DNA of 64,000 nucleotides from Stercorarius parasiticus. Its lineage: Eukaryota; Chordata; Aves; Charadriiformes; Stercorariidae. Under the pieces are notes generated by a model that was given only the letters and a program-made list of their open reading frames with translations, searched no databases and was not told the DNA's origin. The stretch covers positions 1,016,703 through 1,080,702 of the forward strand of contig VWZL01000170.1 of the NCBI GenBank assembly GCA_013396915.1, in the 5' to 3' direction. Below are positions 53,001 to 60,579 of this stretch, piece after piece; position 1 is the first letter of the stretch, and the number at the start of each line of letters is the position of its first letter. The position numbers were made by a program, and so were the translations under genes.

Positions 53001-56000
53001 TGTGTTGAATTGAGTGACTTAGAGAAGTAGAATTAAATGGATGGAGATTCTGTGCTGAGTGTCCTCGAGTATGCCTAAAATGCGAATTACAGGACAGTTC
53101 TGAAGTGATACAGTTTTGAGAGACTACATATTACCTGGGATGATTTGTCCTGCTGAGAAGCTGCTTTCATCGCTGACGTAACCCAGTGCTGTGATCTACT
53201 GTGAAGCACAGACAAGCATAGCTACCATGCCATATTCATCACAGTCTTCTAGGACTACCTTACAAGTCAGCACTTGGAGTTACTTCTCTTTCTGACACCT
53301 CTGAAGAGATTACCTGTTTGGCTTTCAAAGCTAGGGTTTGCAAAAGAATACCTGAAGAGGCAGCTGTATCTCTGAGGAAGTGTAGTTAGGTGCAGAGCTT
53401 TTATGTCTGTCAGGTTTCTGAGCTGCTCCAGACCTTTTTATCTGCTGTTAGCTGTCTGGAACAGGAGTGAAGAAACTCACCCATGGTGTATGCTTAGTGA
53501 CCTCATGCCTGAGTTAAAGTAAATGAGCGTAGCTCTCTCTAAGTCAATACAGTTACGTTGATTTACTTTGTTGGATGGAGCCCTTATAAGTGTTAATAGC
53601 AGTGTGTTTCCTGAACGGGTTTTCTGATTCATTGCTAGCTTAGTTGTCAGAAGGACTTGTTGGGCTCTGTAAAAACAAAGGAATAGAGATGTGCAATGCA
53701 AAGCTGTCTTGTAGCAAGAAAAGAACTGTGTTTGCGCACTATGCAGTAAGAAATTTTTTGAGATGCAAAGTGTTTATCATCTGGGATTTGCATTTGGCTG
53801 ATCTACTCGGTGGACAGGTGGTCATACCAATAGCAAGTTTTCTCTTGGGCCACCACACCAACAAAGTGTTTTTAGAAGTCTTATCTCATATGTGAGACTG
53901 TCAAGACTGACAATAGTAGGTAGATTCTAACCTAATTATGTCTTCCTGAATCTTGGTTTTATTCATGCACCTTCCTTTTTCAACTGTTTAATAACAATAG
54001 CTGTATTGTTTATGTACTCTTTACTGGAATTAAGAGGAAAACATCAGGCTTTGCTGTGCTGGAAACAGTAGGAAACTCTAAAAGCCTGCGTACCATGCTT
54101 AACCTTGCAAGTCAGGGGTTTGCAATGACAGCTTGAATGGTCTTATGCCTTCGCAACTTATTGTAGAGGTGTCCTGAAAAGTTTAAAACAAGTACATGCC
54201 CTTTTTTCTCTGCCTTAAATCATATAAAAAAAAAAACCTGTGTAAAGTTTTTTGGGGTTGGGGTTTGGGTTTTTTTTTTTTATTATTTTTTTATTTAATA
54301 TGGGAGTTTTTGTGTATTTGTGTTAAGTGACCCCATGGTATTTCATTAAAACTTCCTTAATGTCACAGGAAAAATCAAAACAGTGGAGAAGATTCAGATT
54401 TAAAGCAAAGGAGAAGGTAAATATATAATTACAGCAGCCATGAAATTATAGCGAAGGTACTAATCATATTTTAGTTCCGTGCATCCTCTCCCTTCCTTCC
54501 TTCTCCCCCATGTTCCTAAACGTTTAAAAGGCTTGTTGTGTTTCTTTCCTTTCTTATTTTTGCTAAAACCCTCTGTAGCATACCCTCGTCACAGCACAGA
54601 TTCCTACAAGCTGCCTTGCGCATTGTCACTACACCATGCTAGAAGCAGTTTGTGGAAGCTGACTAAAGGCTTGTCTGCAACTTGAAAGTCCATTCCAGAA
54701 GTTTTAGCTTTTGGACTTTGCATCTGCAGCTTTTGGTTTGAGTTCTCCAGCCTTCCAGTCCACTTCTAGTTAATCTGTTTTGAAACCAACTGTATAATCA
54801 TTTGAGATGACTTGTCCTGCAAAAGGTAAGTGCAGAGACATATGCAACTTCTTAAGGTCTTCTCACCGTCTTGCACTTTTTTCCTGAATTTTTTCTTAAG
54901 CTTCTTTTTTTTTTTTCCCCTGTGCAGTCTTGACTAGTTGCCACATTTCCAAATAAAATGCTGGTGTGAATTTGGGTGTGCCCTTCAACAGCTTCAGCTT
55001 TTGGCAGATTTTTACATCTAGAATTCTCTAGTGCCACATCTGCCTGCCATGACTCTGTGCTGTGCTTCTCCTCGTTCCTGTCCTCCTGCCCTGGCTGCTG
55101 GAAAAAGGAGACAGTGCAGCACATTTCGATGTCAGAGTCTCCTGAAGCTCGCGAAGGAGAGGAGGCACTCCCAGGATCTGATTCACTGCTGCAGCACAGG
55201 AAAGGAGCTCTGGCAGAGATACAAACATTTCGGGGACAATCGCAGGAAGTCAGGGAAAGTGCTCGCGTACTTTGCACCTATTACAAGAGAACAGATTATT
55301 TTTTTGAAGGATGTTACCACTACAAGCTGCCAGTGATATTCCTGTGGTAGATTTCCAGCACATAAAACTCAGAGGATTTAGTTAGGCATCTCAGTGCTCA
55401 GGAGGGACCTCTTCCCAAAGGTTGTGCCTGCTGTATTACATCACAAATGTACAGGTTTCTTACTGTATATTGGAACAGACCTTCTCCACTGGAAAAAAGT
55501 TGGCTGCTCTCCTCTCCTTTTAATCAGTAAAGGACTGCACCAAAATATGAGCCTTTTCTGTCAACTCTTTCTCTGAAATACCAAGTCCTGCAACCCATGC
55601 CCCCCCACAAACCCCCTCCTGGACTGTATTTGTTCTGTGTCTCCTGCCAAACTGACTATGCCTTCTTTCTTGCTCCTTACATCAGACCATATGGGTATGC
55701 AAAATATCAAATATATTGCATGACAAGAAAACATGAGCAGAGAGGATGAAAGGTGTTTTGCAATTGTCAGAGATCAGGATGATCCCATGTGTTCTTGCAC
55801 CTGACTTAGGAAACGACTTTTTTTTTCCAGTTTTTGGTATTTTATTCAGTTCAGTAAAAGCTGATGTTTAATATTCAGTGAAAGATAATATTCTGACAGC
55901 CAGCATGAGCAGCTGCCACTCAGCTGACAGCTCAGCAGCCCTTCTGTCCCCCTGCAAATGCTTTCCTGACAGGGAACACAAGGTAATTTGATGTGCAGTA

Positions 56001-58414
56001 TCCAAAAGGTGGATCAGATTTCCATTCCTGAAAAGCTAGAGAAAGGCTTATCTTAAATTTGAGCAAATGGTATGTTTTATCATGCACTTCCCCTGCCATG
56101 GTGGGATTTTTTGCTGCCTTGTTAATTTATGGGATAAATTGCTTAGGTCAGGGTGATGAGAAGTGTAAAAGAACAGAGTTGCTCTATGACCTGTAAGTCT
56201 GAGTGTCCCTTGGATGACCTAGTAATGTTGAGATTCAAGATTAGTGGAATANTTGCTCTGAATGTGCATGAGCCACACGTGCTTGGACACCGTCTTTGAG
56301 TCTTCGTTCTTCCTTTGGGGTTACATTTTTCTGTAGTAATATGCATCTTTCTTATCCCCACTTTCAGCTTCACACAGAAATGTGTATTTTTACCTGGGAA
56401 ACTGACTATCCTGAGCCTCTCAATGGCTTTAAATTATGAGCCATGAAATTTGGGGATGGGGAGAGGTTTCAGCTTCTCCTCTGGGGAAATTTCACTTTTC
56501 CAAGTCTGTTCCCCGCAGAAGTGATTTTCCCAGGCTTTGGCTGACGTGTTATTTTAAAACATTTCTGTTTGAATGGGAGCTATTTGAGTTATTGATTTCC
56601 TAGTTTGGTAGAGGGCGGAGACCAGACTCTGAGGCATTTAATGACACAGCAATTTGATAAAACCAGCTGTAATTCACTGGGATTATGGAGACATTCATGA
56701 GACCATCAGCTATGTCAGAAGGACATCTGCATCTGTTAAAAGTGTCCTGCTTTCTGAGCTGGAGAGTAGTGTGGTGTGTCCCTGGCCAGATATGACACAC
56801 AGGGGAGGTCCATGCTGCAGTTATTCTGTTCCCTAGGAAGTCTCTTTTCTTCTCTCATGCTGTTTGGGTTCTTCTCCCTAAACTGTTAAAATGTGCTGTG
56901 AGCAGGTGCTTGTCAGTGGCCTCTAATCTTCTCATGAAATGCTTCCCCTTACCTGTTGTTGCCTATGCCTAATAAACTACCTTCATTCCTCAACTTGTTT
57001 GAGGTATAGTGTAACAAATCTGTTCTCTGAGGAAAGTGGCTCATCGAAGAGCAAATGAAAAGCCAGGAGGCACAGGAAAGGGTGTATGCCAGCAGCATCA
57101 GGAGTATCTCCTATTTCATGCCCAGAGACCTCAGAAGAAAATTTCTATTTTCCATTGCAGGAAAACCATTCTAACTCTGGATATCCTAAGTCCTTCTAGG
57201 CCAGATCATGTTAATATTGGTAAACTTTCCCCATTAATCGGCTGGGCTGTCAAAGCCACAGAGAAACATGTCTTTCTTTTCAGGCATTCAGAGACCATCA
57301 TTACACTAAAGAATGGTCCAAACCAAGTTTTGATGGGAGTGCTGTTTTTTAGGACCTAGCCCAGGTACACAGTAAGTGAGCCCTGGTTTCTAGGATAGGA
57401 CCAGAGCCCTGACAGCTGGTCTGTCTGCTCCAAAATGTTCATCGGTGGCAATCAAGGATTTAAGTGTCTCAGGTAGTAGTGGCCAAGCATTTCTCTCTAC
57501 TGAGAGGTTGGTGTATGGCCATTTTCTTCTTGAAGTTCAGCATCGGCATGTTCCACCAGTCTTTTTCAGAGCCCTAAATGTCACTTTACCACTTGAAGCT
57601 TTGCAATCAGAGGACATACTGAAGTAATTGCTTTATTATTCTCTTTCCCCCCTCACATGATGTGCCGTTTTTGTAGCTGTGTATCGGATCATCACAAAAC
57701 TGTGTTGATACATACACCTCCCAATCTGTGCCCTTCAGCCTTTCTGTATTTATAAAGATCAGCAGAATCAGTGTTAGTGGTGTTTATTCTTTACTGCCTG
57801 ACACTTGAAAAATGGTATGAACTTACTAGAAACCATACAGAAGTTGGGATGAATAGAAAAAGACAGATCTGGTGAGCATTTTGTTTTGCCGGCAAAACCA
57901 GAATTACTTTGACGTTTCCATTGGGTGTTCCACAATATGCAGTGAGGAAAGAGCCAGAATGCATACAGTTCAAAGAAAAAACATTTCGAACCTCAAAGAA
58001 ACACTTCATGGTTGCATATACACAAAGAATGCTGAGAGATAAAATAAAATAACCAACCAACCAAACAAAAACACAGTGCAATGATTCAGAAGGAAAATAG
58101 CACTCACCTGACACAACACTCTGGGTGCACTGCCTTCGAAGCAGTTATTCCCAATCAATTAATGAGAAACAGATAATACGACTTTCAGGTGTAGACAAGC
58201 CCTCTAGAGTCTTTTAATTGTCATTTTCCTAGTAATGTCTTTGCAGTGTTTTTCATGGCTTGTTTGGAACTGCAGTACTTCTTAGAAGATGTTAGTAGAT
58301 AAATTTGTCCTAAGATGTTGTTTTTCTCCTCTCCAGATCACGGTCTCGCTGTAACACCAGCAGTGGCAGTGAATCAGAAAATTCCAACAGAGAGCATCGG
58401 AAGAAGAGAAACAG
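7983..58414 (+). CDS. EPB41L4A: EPB41L4A (band 4.1-like 4A), partial spliced coding region, 15 internal exons
   Basis: Membrane-cytoskeleton adaptor of the band 4.1 superfamily. FERM proteins of this group bind membrane-protein tails and phosphoinositides under the plasma membrane; the exact partners of this paralogue are poorly known. The 15 exons join without a frame error into 1283 nt, every intron being GT-AG. The translation follows mammalian EPB41L4A as I remember it: late F1 lobe (first three exons), F2 (exons at 15932 and 20311), F3 (22350 to 33410), FA segment (33333 to 37320), then a basic Ser/Arg-rich tail. The first visible residue is about number 70 of the human protein. I searched the first 7.98 kb for the preceding exon and did not find it, and the exon after 58414 is not in the window either. 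Introns therefore run off both ends. FRMD or EPB41L4B paralogues are less likely because the tail exons match 4A. Confidence 0.95.
8035..9153 (+). other. EPB41L4A: intron between exons a and b
   Basis: About 1.1 kb, strongly AT-rich, with an A-run near 8827-8838 and a T-run near 8966. A polypyrimidine and TTTTCTTCCC stretch precedes the acceptor at 9153. Nothing else is recognised. Confidence 0.85.
9154..9232 (+). CDS. EPB41L4A: EPB41L4A exon b (end of FERM F1 lobe)
   Basis: Acceptor CCCGTCAG, donor GTACAG, 79 nt. After completing Thr it reads [20 protein letters not shown] and then KEEIT, the last strand and exit of the F1 lobe. FxVKFY-type strands before an acidic turn are a hallmark of the 4.1 family at this position. 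It ends two bases into an Arg codon. The donor is GTACAG rather than GTAAGT, so it is slightly weak. Confidence 0.95.
9736..9810. repeat. degenerate CA-rich tract
   Basis: Interrupted CA repeats (CACACACTGACACATGCACAC and similar) extend over about 70 bp. The low complexity also generates a His-rich pseudo-frame. Confidence 0.8.
10685..10711. repeat. A-rich AAAC tract
   Basis: An A-run followed by three AAAC units and another A-run, ending in CCC. Simple repeat within the intron. Confidence 0.85.
12867..12964 (+). CDS. EPB41L4A: EPB41L4A exon c (F1/F2 junction)
   Basis: Acceptor GTGTTTTAG, donor GTAAGT, 98 nt. It reads [20 protein letters not shown] then [13 protein letters not shown]. This is the first F2 helix pair, with the family signature FFLQVKxDxLxGRLxCP followed by the A-x-L-x-A-Y-x-x-Q helix. 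It starts at the third base of Arg and ends at the first base of Ser. Confidence 0.97.
12965..15931 (+). other. EPB41L4A: intron between exons c and d
   Basis: 3.0 kb, AT-rich apart from a more balanced section around 14500-14880. That section carries a 157-codon open frame (14407-14880, +) with no recognisable domain, which I regard as chance. A pyrimidine tract precedes the acceptor at 15931. Confidence 0.85.
15932..16052 (+). CDS. EPB41L4A: EPB41L4A exon d (FERM F2 lobe)
   Basis: Acceptor GCCCTCTAG, donor GTAAGA, 121 nt. The frame gives [20 protein letters not shown] followed by [20 protein letters not shown]. The E-L-G-D-Y-D-P motif and the YxSEYRFxPxQ segment are diagnostic for F2 of band 4.1-like proteins. 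Local GC content is clearly higher than in the flanking introns. Confidence 0.97.
16395..16520 (-). mobile_element. MIR-like (CORE-SINE) relic
   Basis: The stretch ATCTGTAAAATGGGGATAAT at 16451-16470 is the reverse complement of the most conserved MIR segment. It is preceded by a TTGGACAAATTGCTTATTATG-like block, as expected from MIR, and followed by a decayed CCTACTGCCCTATGCATTCAAATGA block. Edges are approximate. Confidence 0.7.
18640..18725 (+). mobile_element. MIR-like (CORE-SINE) relic
   Basis: GTAAACTGAGGCACAGAGAG is a near match to the conserved MIR core. It is followed by TTACTGGTTCAACATCACAGAGG, resembling the TTGCCCAAGGTCACACAGCT part with changes. It is in sense orientation, opposite to the relic at 16395. 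Confidence 0.65.
19928..20112 (-). mobile_element. CR1 LINE, 3' end fragment, antisense
   Basis: The + strand starts with ATCATAGAATCATAGAATGG, the reverse complement of the CR1 terminal 8-bp repeats. It continues with the well-known GGGTTGGAAGGGACCTT, a CCCCCTGCTGTGGGCAGGGACA-like stretch and an end near GTTCCAGTGCCT. About 185 bp of 3' untranslated tail remain, so it is heavily 5'-truncated, the normal outcome of target-primed insertion. It lies in the intron about 200 nt before exon e. Confidence 0.95.
20311..20398 (+). CDS. EPB41L4A: EPB41L4A exon e (end of FERM F2 lobe)
   Basis: Acceptor GTTTACAG, donor GTAAGT, 88 nt. It reads [21 protein letters not shown] then YGVDLHPVY. The [22 protein letters not shown] block is the conserved F2 C-terminal helix with the entry to F3. 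The exon ends in phase 0. Compared with my memory of the mammalian protein there are conservative changes around NYLGVAK (mammals have NYLRTAK). A CR1 relic ends about 200 nt upstream. Confidence 0.97.
20399..22349 (+). other. EPB41L4A: intron between exons e and f
   Basis: 1.95 kb. Minus-strand and plus-strand open frames near 20759-21133 are chance shadows. T-runs occur near 21070, 21391 and 22101. No transposon was recognised. Confidence 0.85.
22350..22438 (+). CDS. EPB41L4A: EPB41L4A exon f (start of FERM F3 lobe)
   Basis: Acceptor ATTTTCTAG, donor GTATGT, 89 nt. It translates as [20 protein letters not shown] followed by NKKQVGKYF and two bases of Trp. This is the first PH/PTB-like strand set of F3 (xLGLxPxGVxVYKN). 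Frame and family position agree with both neighbouring exons. Confidence 0.97.
22439..22824 (+). other. EPB41L4A: short intron between exons f and g
   Basis: 386 nt, very AT-rich, with a T-rich acceptor tract. Nothing else is seen. Confidence 0.9.
22825..22888 (+). CDS. EPB41L4A: EPB41L4A exon g (FERM F3 lobe)
   Basis: Acceptor ATATTACAG, donor GTAAGT, 64 nt. It completes Trp and reads [20 protein letters not shown] then D, ending in phase 0. The WPRIxKxxFKxxxFxLxV motif is a universal F3 signature in 4.1-family proteins. The preceding intron is only 386 nt, the shortest in the window. Confidence 0.97.
27775..28128 (-). other. isolated 117-codon antisense open frame, unrecognised
   Basis: The frame runs from ATG at 28128 to a stop at 27775. 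The product would be very basic (many Arg, Lys and His), with segments such as [20 protein letters not shown] and [20 protein letters not shown]. The amino-acid mix looks more protein-like than other chance frames here, and the base composition is more balanced than the flanks. CAG triplets just upstream on the minus strand could act as splice acceptors. I recognise no family. It could be an antisense-transcript exon, a relic of a retroposed gene, or chance. Confidence 0.2.
31226..31310. repeat. G/T-rich low-complexity tract (GTTT units)
   Basis: Runs of T with interspersed GTTT, GGTTT and GGGTTTTT units over about 85 bp. On the minus strand it is A/C-rich. No transposon end is evident beside it. 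Confidence 0.85.
32317..32408 (+). CDS. EPB41L4A: EPB41L4A exon h (FERM F3 C-terminal strand and helix)
   Basis: Acceptor TTATTTTCAG, donor GTGAGT, 92 nt. It reads [20 protein letters not shown] then [10 protein letters not shown], and two bases of Arg. The F-x-x-x-x-x-x-CKHLWKxxVEHHxFFR motif is the conserved C-terminal F3 helix of the band 4.1 family. It follows the longest intron in the window (9.4 kb). Confidence 0.97.
32409..33332 (+). other. EPB41L4A: intron between exons h and i
   Basis: 0.92 kb. A possible, badly decayed MIR-like relic lies at about 32895-32990. A pyrimidine-rich stretch precedes the acceptor at 33332. Confidence 0.85.
32895..32990 (+). mobile_element. possible MIR-like relic, very decayed
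   Basis: Blocks ACTTCATTTTACTGTTGCAA followed by AAACCC, then GTGTCTAGCTAGGAACTGG and GAGGTTTGGGATTAG, follow the order of MIR (ACTCATTT..CAACAACCC, then CAGCTAGTAAGTGG, then GGGATT). Similarity is patchy, so this is a weak call. Confidence 0.35.
33333..33410 (+). CDS. EPB41L4A: EPB41L4A exon i (FERM end / start of FA segment)
   Basis: Acceptor AACTATACAG, donor GTGAAT, 78 nt, phase 2 at both ends. It reads [20 protein letters not shown] then GYKHRY. This is where the FERM-adjacent (FA) region begins; the S-K-F-G-S-x-x-Y-K-H-R-Y block belongs to it. The Gly after GSI differs from the basic residue I remember in mammals. The donor GTGAAT is weak. Confidence 0.95.
33411..37204 (+). other. EPB41L4A: intron between exons i and j
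   Basis: 3.8 kb of AT-rich intronic DNA with a T-run at 35934-35945. Nothing supported as a gene or transposon. It ends in the unusual tandem acceptor described for exon j. Confidence 0.85.
37205..37320 (+). CDS. EPB41L4A: EPB41L4A exon j (FA segment and first tail residues)
   Basis: Acceptor CATTTTCAAG, donor GTAAGT, 116 nt. It reads [20 protein letters not shown] then [19 protein letters not shown] and one base of Gly. SGRT followed by LQM is the core of the FA region; [10 protein letters not shown] matches the mammalian protein. The acceptor is AAG, and a CAG lies exactly six bases downstream (37208-37210). Use of that CAG would remove Ser-Gly in frame. Confidence 0.95.
38021..38090. repeat. 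TG microsatellite with duplicated flank
   Basis: A perfect (TG)n run of about 36 bp is followed by GTTAGCAGTTTTATGTATGTGTGTGTTAGCAGTTT. The end of the repeat with its TTAGCAGTTT flank therefore occurs twice. It is likely length-polymorphic. Confidence 0.95.
39938..39985. repeat. GTTT repeat plus poly-T (16 T)
   Basis: GGTTTTGTTTGTTGG followed by GTTT units and then sixteen T. On the minus strand this is a poly-A tract followed by AAAC units, which could be an old A-rich retroposon tail, but no retroposed gene was recognised beside it. Confidence 0.9.
42293..42373. repeat. 41-bp tandem duplication, two copies
   Basis: Copy one (42293-42333) and copy two (42334-42373) both start AGGTGGAGCATACTT and end ACAATTTCTATA. 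They differ by about two substitutions plus the last base. The high identity in neutral intron DNA indicates a fairly recent duplication. It lies inside no exon. Confidence 0.95.
45367..45448 (+). CDS. EPB41L4A: EPB41L4A exon k (post-FERM linker)
   Basis: Acceptor TTTTTTTTAG, donor GTAAGT, 82 nt. It reads [20 protein letters not shown] then IAPSPVK and two bases of Ser. Only the [15 protein letters not shown] end is strongly conserved with mammals; the N-terminal half is variable, as expected of a disordered linker. Phase agrees with both neighbours. Confidence 0.93.
46588..46916 (+). mobile_element. CR1 LINE, 3' fragment, sense
   Basis: This shows the end of CR1 ORF2 plus the 3' tail. The decayed frame includes VPSDRTR-like, [14 protein letters not shown] and [13 protein letters not shown] segments. 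The tail contains GGTCCTGGGCGACTGGCTG and GTTGGACCAGATGACCTCC and ends in ATTCTGTCGTTCTGTGAT. It is about 330 bp, 5'-truncated, with several stops. It resembles the antisense element at 60580 but is in the opposite orientation. Confidence 0.93.
47772..47794. repeat. poly-T tract (23 T)
   Basis: An uninterrupted run of 23 T after a CT-rich stretch. Likely length-variable and error-prone in sequencing. Confidence 0.95.
48257..48279. repeat. poly-T tract with one C
   Basis: Ten T, one C and twelve T. Second long T tract within 500 bp of the first. Confidence 0.95.
49736..49819 (+). CDS. EPB41L4A: EPB41L4A exon l (basic tail)
   Basis: Acceptor TTTTATTTAG, donor GTAAGG, 84 nt, phase 2 at both ends. 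It reads [20 protein letters not shown] then PWEENGPQ. It matches the mammalian tail segment FKKxKNENSPxTQRSK and APWEENGPQ. There is no folded domain; it is basic and polar. Its length is a multiple of three and its phases are symmetric, so skipping would keep the frame. Confidence 0.95.
49985..51015 (+). mobile_element. ancient decayed CR1-family LINE relic, sense
   Basis: Scattered blocks, in the right order, resemble the ORF2 and 3' tail of old sauropsid CR1 lineages. They include GATCTGTTCACAGACCT with TATATTTGTCAAAGACCTGG (before the RT catalytic region) and GGCACAGAATTGTTTAGGATAG. Further blocks are ATGATGGATAACTACAGG, AATCATGAGTAGTACAGAGA and, in the tail, GGCCGCTGTTGGAAGCAGG with CACTGAACCAGATGGCAC. 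Divergence is high with indels and stops, so the edges are approximate. This is recognition by eye; an alignment to reptile and bird CR1 consensus sequences would settle it. Confidence 0.6.
52202..52249. repeat. CA/TG imperfect inverted repeat
   Basis: A CACACACACATACATGTAT arm is followed about 10 nt later by a TATATGTGTGTGTGTG arm. The arms can pair, giving a hairpin about 95 nt upstream of exon m. Confidence 0.8.
52345..52458 (+). CDS. EPB41L4A: EPB41L4A exon m (basic Ser/Arg/Pro tail)
   Basis: Acceptor TAACCCTAG, donor GTAAGA, 114 nt, phase 2 at both ends. It reads [20 protein letters not shown] then [18 protein letters not shown]. SPSDRxKSPKFPYxRRRNPS is retained from mammals. SP dipeptides beside basic residues look like possible proline-directed phosphorylation sites; that is inference. 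Confidence 0.96.
52459..54368 (+). other. EPB41L4A: intron between exons m and n
   Basis: 1.9 kb. It ends in a T-rich tract (about 54247-54300) close to the 48-nt exon. No transposon or gene recognised. Confidence 0.85.
54247..54300. repeat. T-rich low-complexity tract
   Basis: GTTTTTTGGGGTTGGGGTTT followed by a long T-run with scattered A. It ends about 70 nt before the 48-nt exon n. Confidence 0.85.
54369..54416 (+). CDS. EPB41L4A: EPB41L4A exon n (48-nt microexon-like tail exon)
   Basis: Acceptor ATGTCACAG, donor GTAAAT, 48 nt, phase 2 at both ends. It reads [16 protein letters not shown] and two bases of Arg. The [13 protein letters not shown] block is shared with mammals. The SGEDSD stretch resembles a casein kinase 2 acidic site (inference). 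It is very short with a sub-optimal donor, so it is a natural candidate for alternative inclusion. Confidence 0.94.
54417..58336 (+). other. EPB41L4A: intron between exons n and o
   Basis: 3.9 kb. A GC-richer section around 55020-55280 is open in several frames on both strands. A single ambiguous base (N) is at 56252. An A-rich AACC/AAAC tract lies at 58038-58072. No homologue recognised. Confidence 0.85.
58038..58072. repeat. A-rich AAAT/AACC tract
   Basis: AAAATAAAATAACCAACCAACCAAAC: two short tandem motifs back to back. Simple repeat. Confidence 0.85.
58337..58414 (+). CDS. EPB41L4A: EPB41L4A exon o (RS-like tail)
   Basis: Acceptor CTCTCCAG, donor GTGAAC, 78 nt, phase 2 at both ends. It reads [20 protein letters not shown] then HRKKRN. 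It has Arg-Ser dipeptides, a Ser/Glu stretch and a basic cluster, matching the mammalian [20 protein letters not shown] segment. The next exon (beginning with IRQEN in mammals) was not found in the remaining 5.6 kb. Confidence 0.95.
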
Positions 58415-60579
58415 GTGAACATTATGTATTTCGGATGTAGAGACATGAAACACAAACAAGTAGTGAATGGACTTTTCTGAGGTAGACCTAATAAGAAGGA
58501 ATCTAACATGTTTTATATGTATGCAGTCCTCCTGAGGCAGCTTAAGGTCCTTTTTTCCATAAGAAGAGAGGTAGCTGCCAAAACAAATGTACATTTTAGG
58601 TGGATGCTGTGAATCCATATCCTCCTGTTGCTTGGGAAGAGCTCATTAATGAGCTACAAAATCAACTATGGGACACATTTACAAAAGACTTGCAATATTA
58701 ATGCTAATAAAGTGGATAATGATGATGACAAGATATTCACATCATATACTTCAACACCTCAAAAATTTCAAGTGAGGAATTTTATGAGATAATAAGCTTT
58801 TGAGGAGAATACCCAAAAGATATTTTAATGGATCTGAAACTCAGTGTTGGTTTTACATGCATGCATTTAACTGTATAAATATTTTTATTTTCTAAAATGT
58901 GAAGTGTGGGCCTAAACCCAAAATGTGTACAGTGTCAGCTTTTAATAGGACAACAGCAGTTTATATTGCATAATGCTAGCAAGTTTTGGTTTTTTACATT
59001 CTATTTTTCTTGTCACTGATAAGAAAAAGTGGGCATAACAACTGATTTATTGTAGCAAAAAGTTCCATTAAAACTGCAACTTTTATGTTGCATTTGAGAG
59101 TTATGAAAATATATTTTTAAAAAGTACATAGAATTTCTTCATATGGCATAAACAGAGCGTAAGAGTACTGTCACTGGACAAAAAAGAAGTTGTTTGAGGT
59201 GAATTTTCTAAGAAGCTGTGTGCACAAGCTGCCAGTGATAAATGATTTTCAGATATTTTGAATCTCTTAGAAATTATTATTTGCTGGATAATGCTGCAGA
59301 GGTATGCTGTGTAACAGTATTTTAAGCATGATTTGCAACAGTTAGAGAGATGCTAAAAAATCATTGTGACATTCAAATGGGCTGGTATAAAGCATAATTG
59401 AGCCATGAGATTTCCTTGGAGTTTACTTGAACCAGAGCACAGTCTTGTGAGATACTCGGCTAACAATAACCTAGTGTGCATGGAAGATTTGTTTTCCAGG
59501 TGAGCTCTGAAGTTTGAAAGAAATGCTGAGTATAGTTTCAGTGATCAGTAGGTAAATGGTATTTCGTATCCCTTTTTCTTAGAGCACTCTTGCCAGGCTT
59601 TTTCTCCTGTGAAACTTCTTGTTCAGGGAGCTCCATGAGCAAGTGAAGGAAATTAGAGACTCACCACAGGAATGTTTTTAAGAGCTTCTTGCAATATAAA
59701 GATTGGATTGTATGAAGGATTAAGTACTGCTTATCATTTTCTGAAGAATAAAAGGGCCTTTACCCTACCCTTCCTGACCTCACTGAAAAGTGCTTAAAAT
59801 TAAAGAGAAAAAACCTCAATGTGTGGATTGTTTCTACGTTTTTCACATTTTCAGAAATGTACAATAAATCAGAAATGTTAATGTTGCAGCATCTCTTACT
59901 CTTAGGTGGTCACTTGAAATTGGACCAGATCAAAAGTCATTATCGATGTTAAAGTAAACACAGCACTAAATGAGCTGTAGCTCTGAGACTTGTTCCTTGT
60001 CATCAGGTGCAGGAAAACCAACAGTCGTAATGAATTTCTGCATTTTGTCAGCAGCTACAGCGGGAATGTAATAAGCTGAAAGGGCACAGGCACTGAATAG
60101 CCGAGGTGAGCCAGCCCTAACAGGGTTAACTGGGACAATATAGTGAGGCTTGCAACTGCTGTTACTCAAGCTTTACCTGTTGCATAGATTAATACTACTA
60201 TATTTCCTAGTATGACAATCAGATCCCTGGCACAAGCAGACACAAAGTTGTATTGTTTTATTGGAATAAAATCACTGAATACTCACATTACCTGAAAGAA
60301 TCTGCTTCTGATCATAGAAGAGTAGAATAACTTGTTCATGTGAGAAGAGATCACTGTGAATGATTTATCAGATGAAAACAAATTATCAAAGAAAACCAGA
60401 AATACAGGTGAGAACTTCTGAAGGTAAAACACTGAAAAAAGGGTAGTGAGAAACTCTTTACTTGATCTCAGTCAGTCTTTGAGGTTTCACTCCATCATGT
60501 GAGTGTTTAATCCACATGTTCATCGAAATTGAGGAAGAAACTATGATGAGCATATTTCAGTCATAGAAGAAATGTATTT

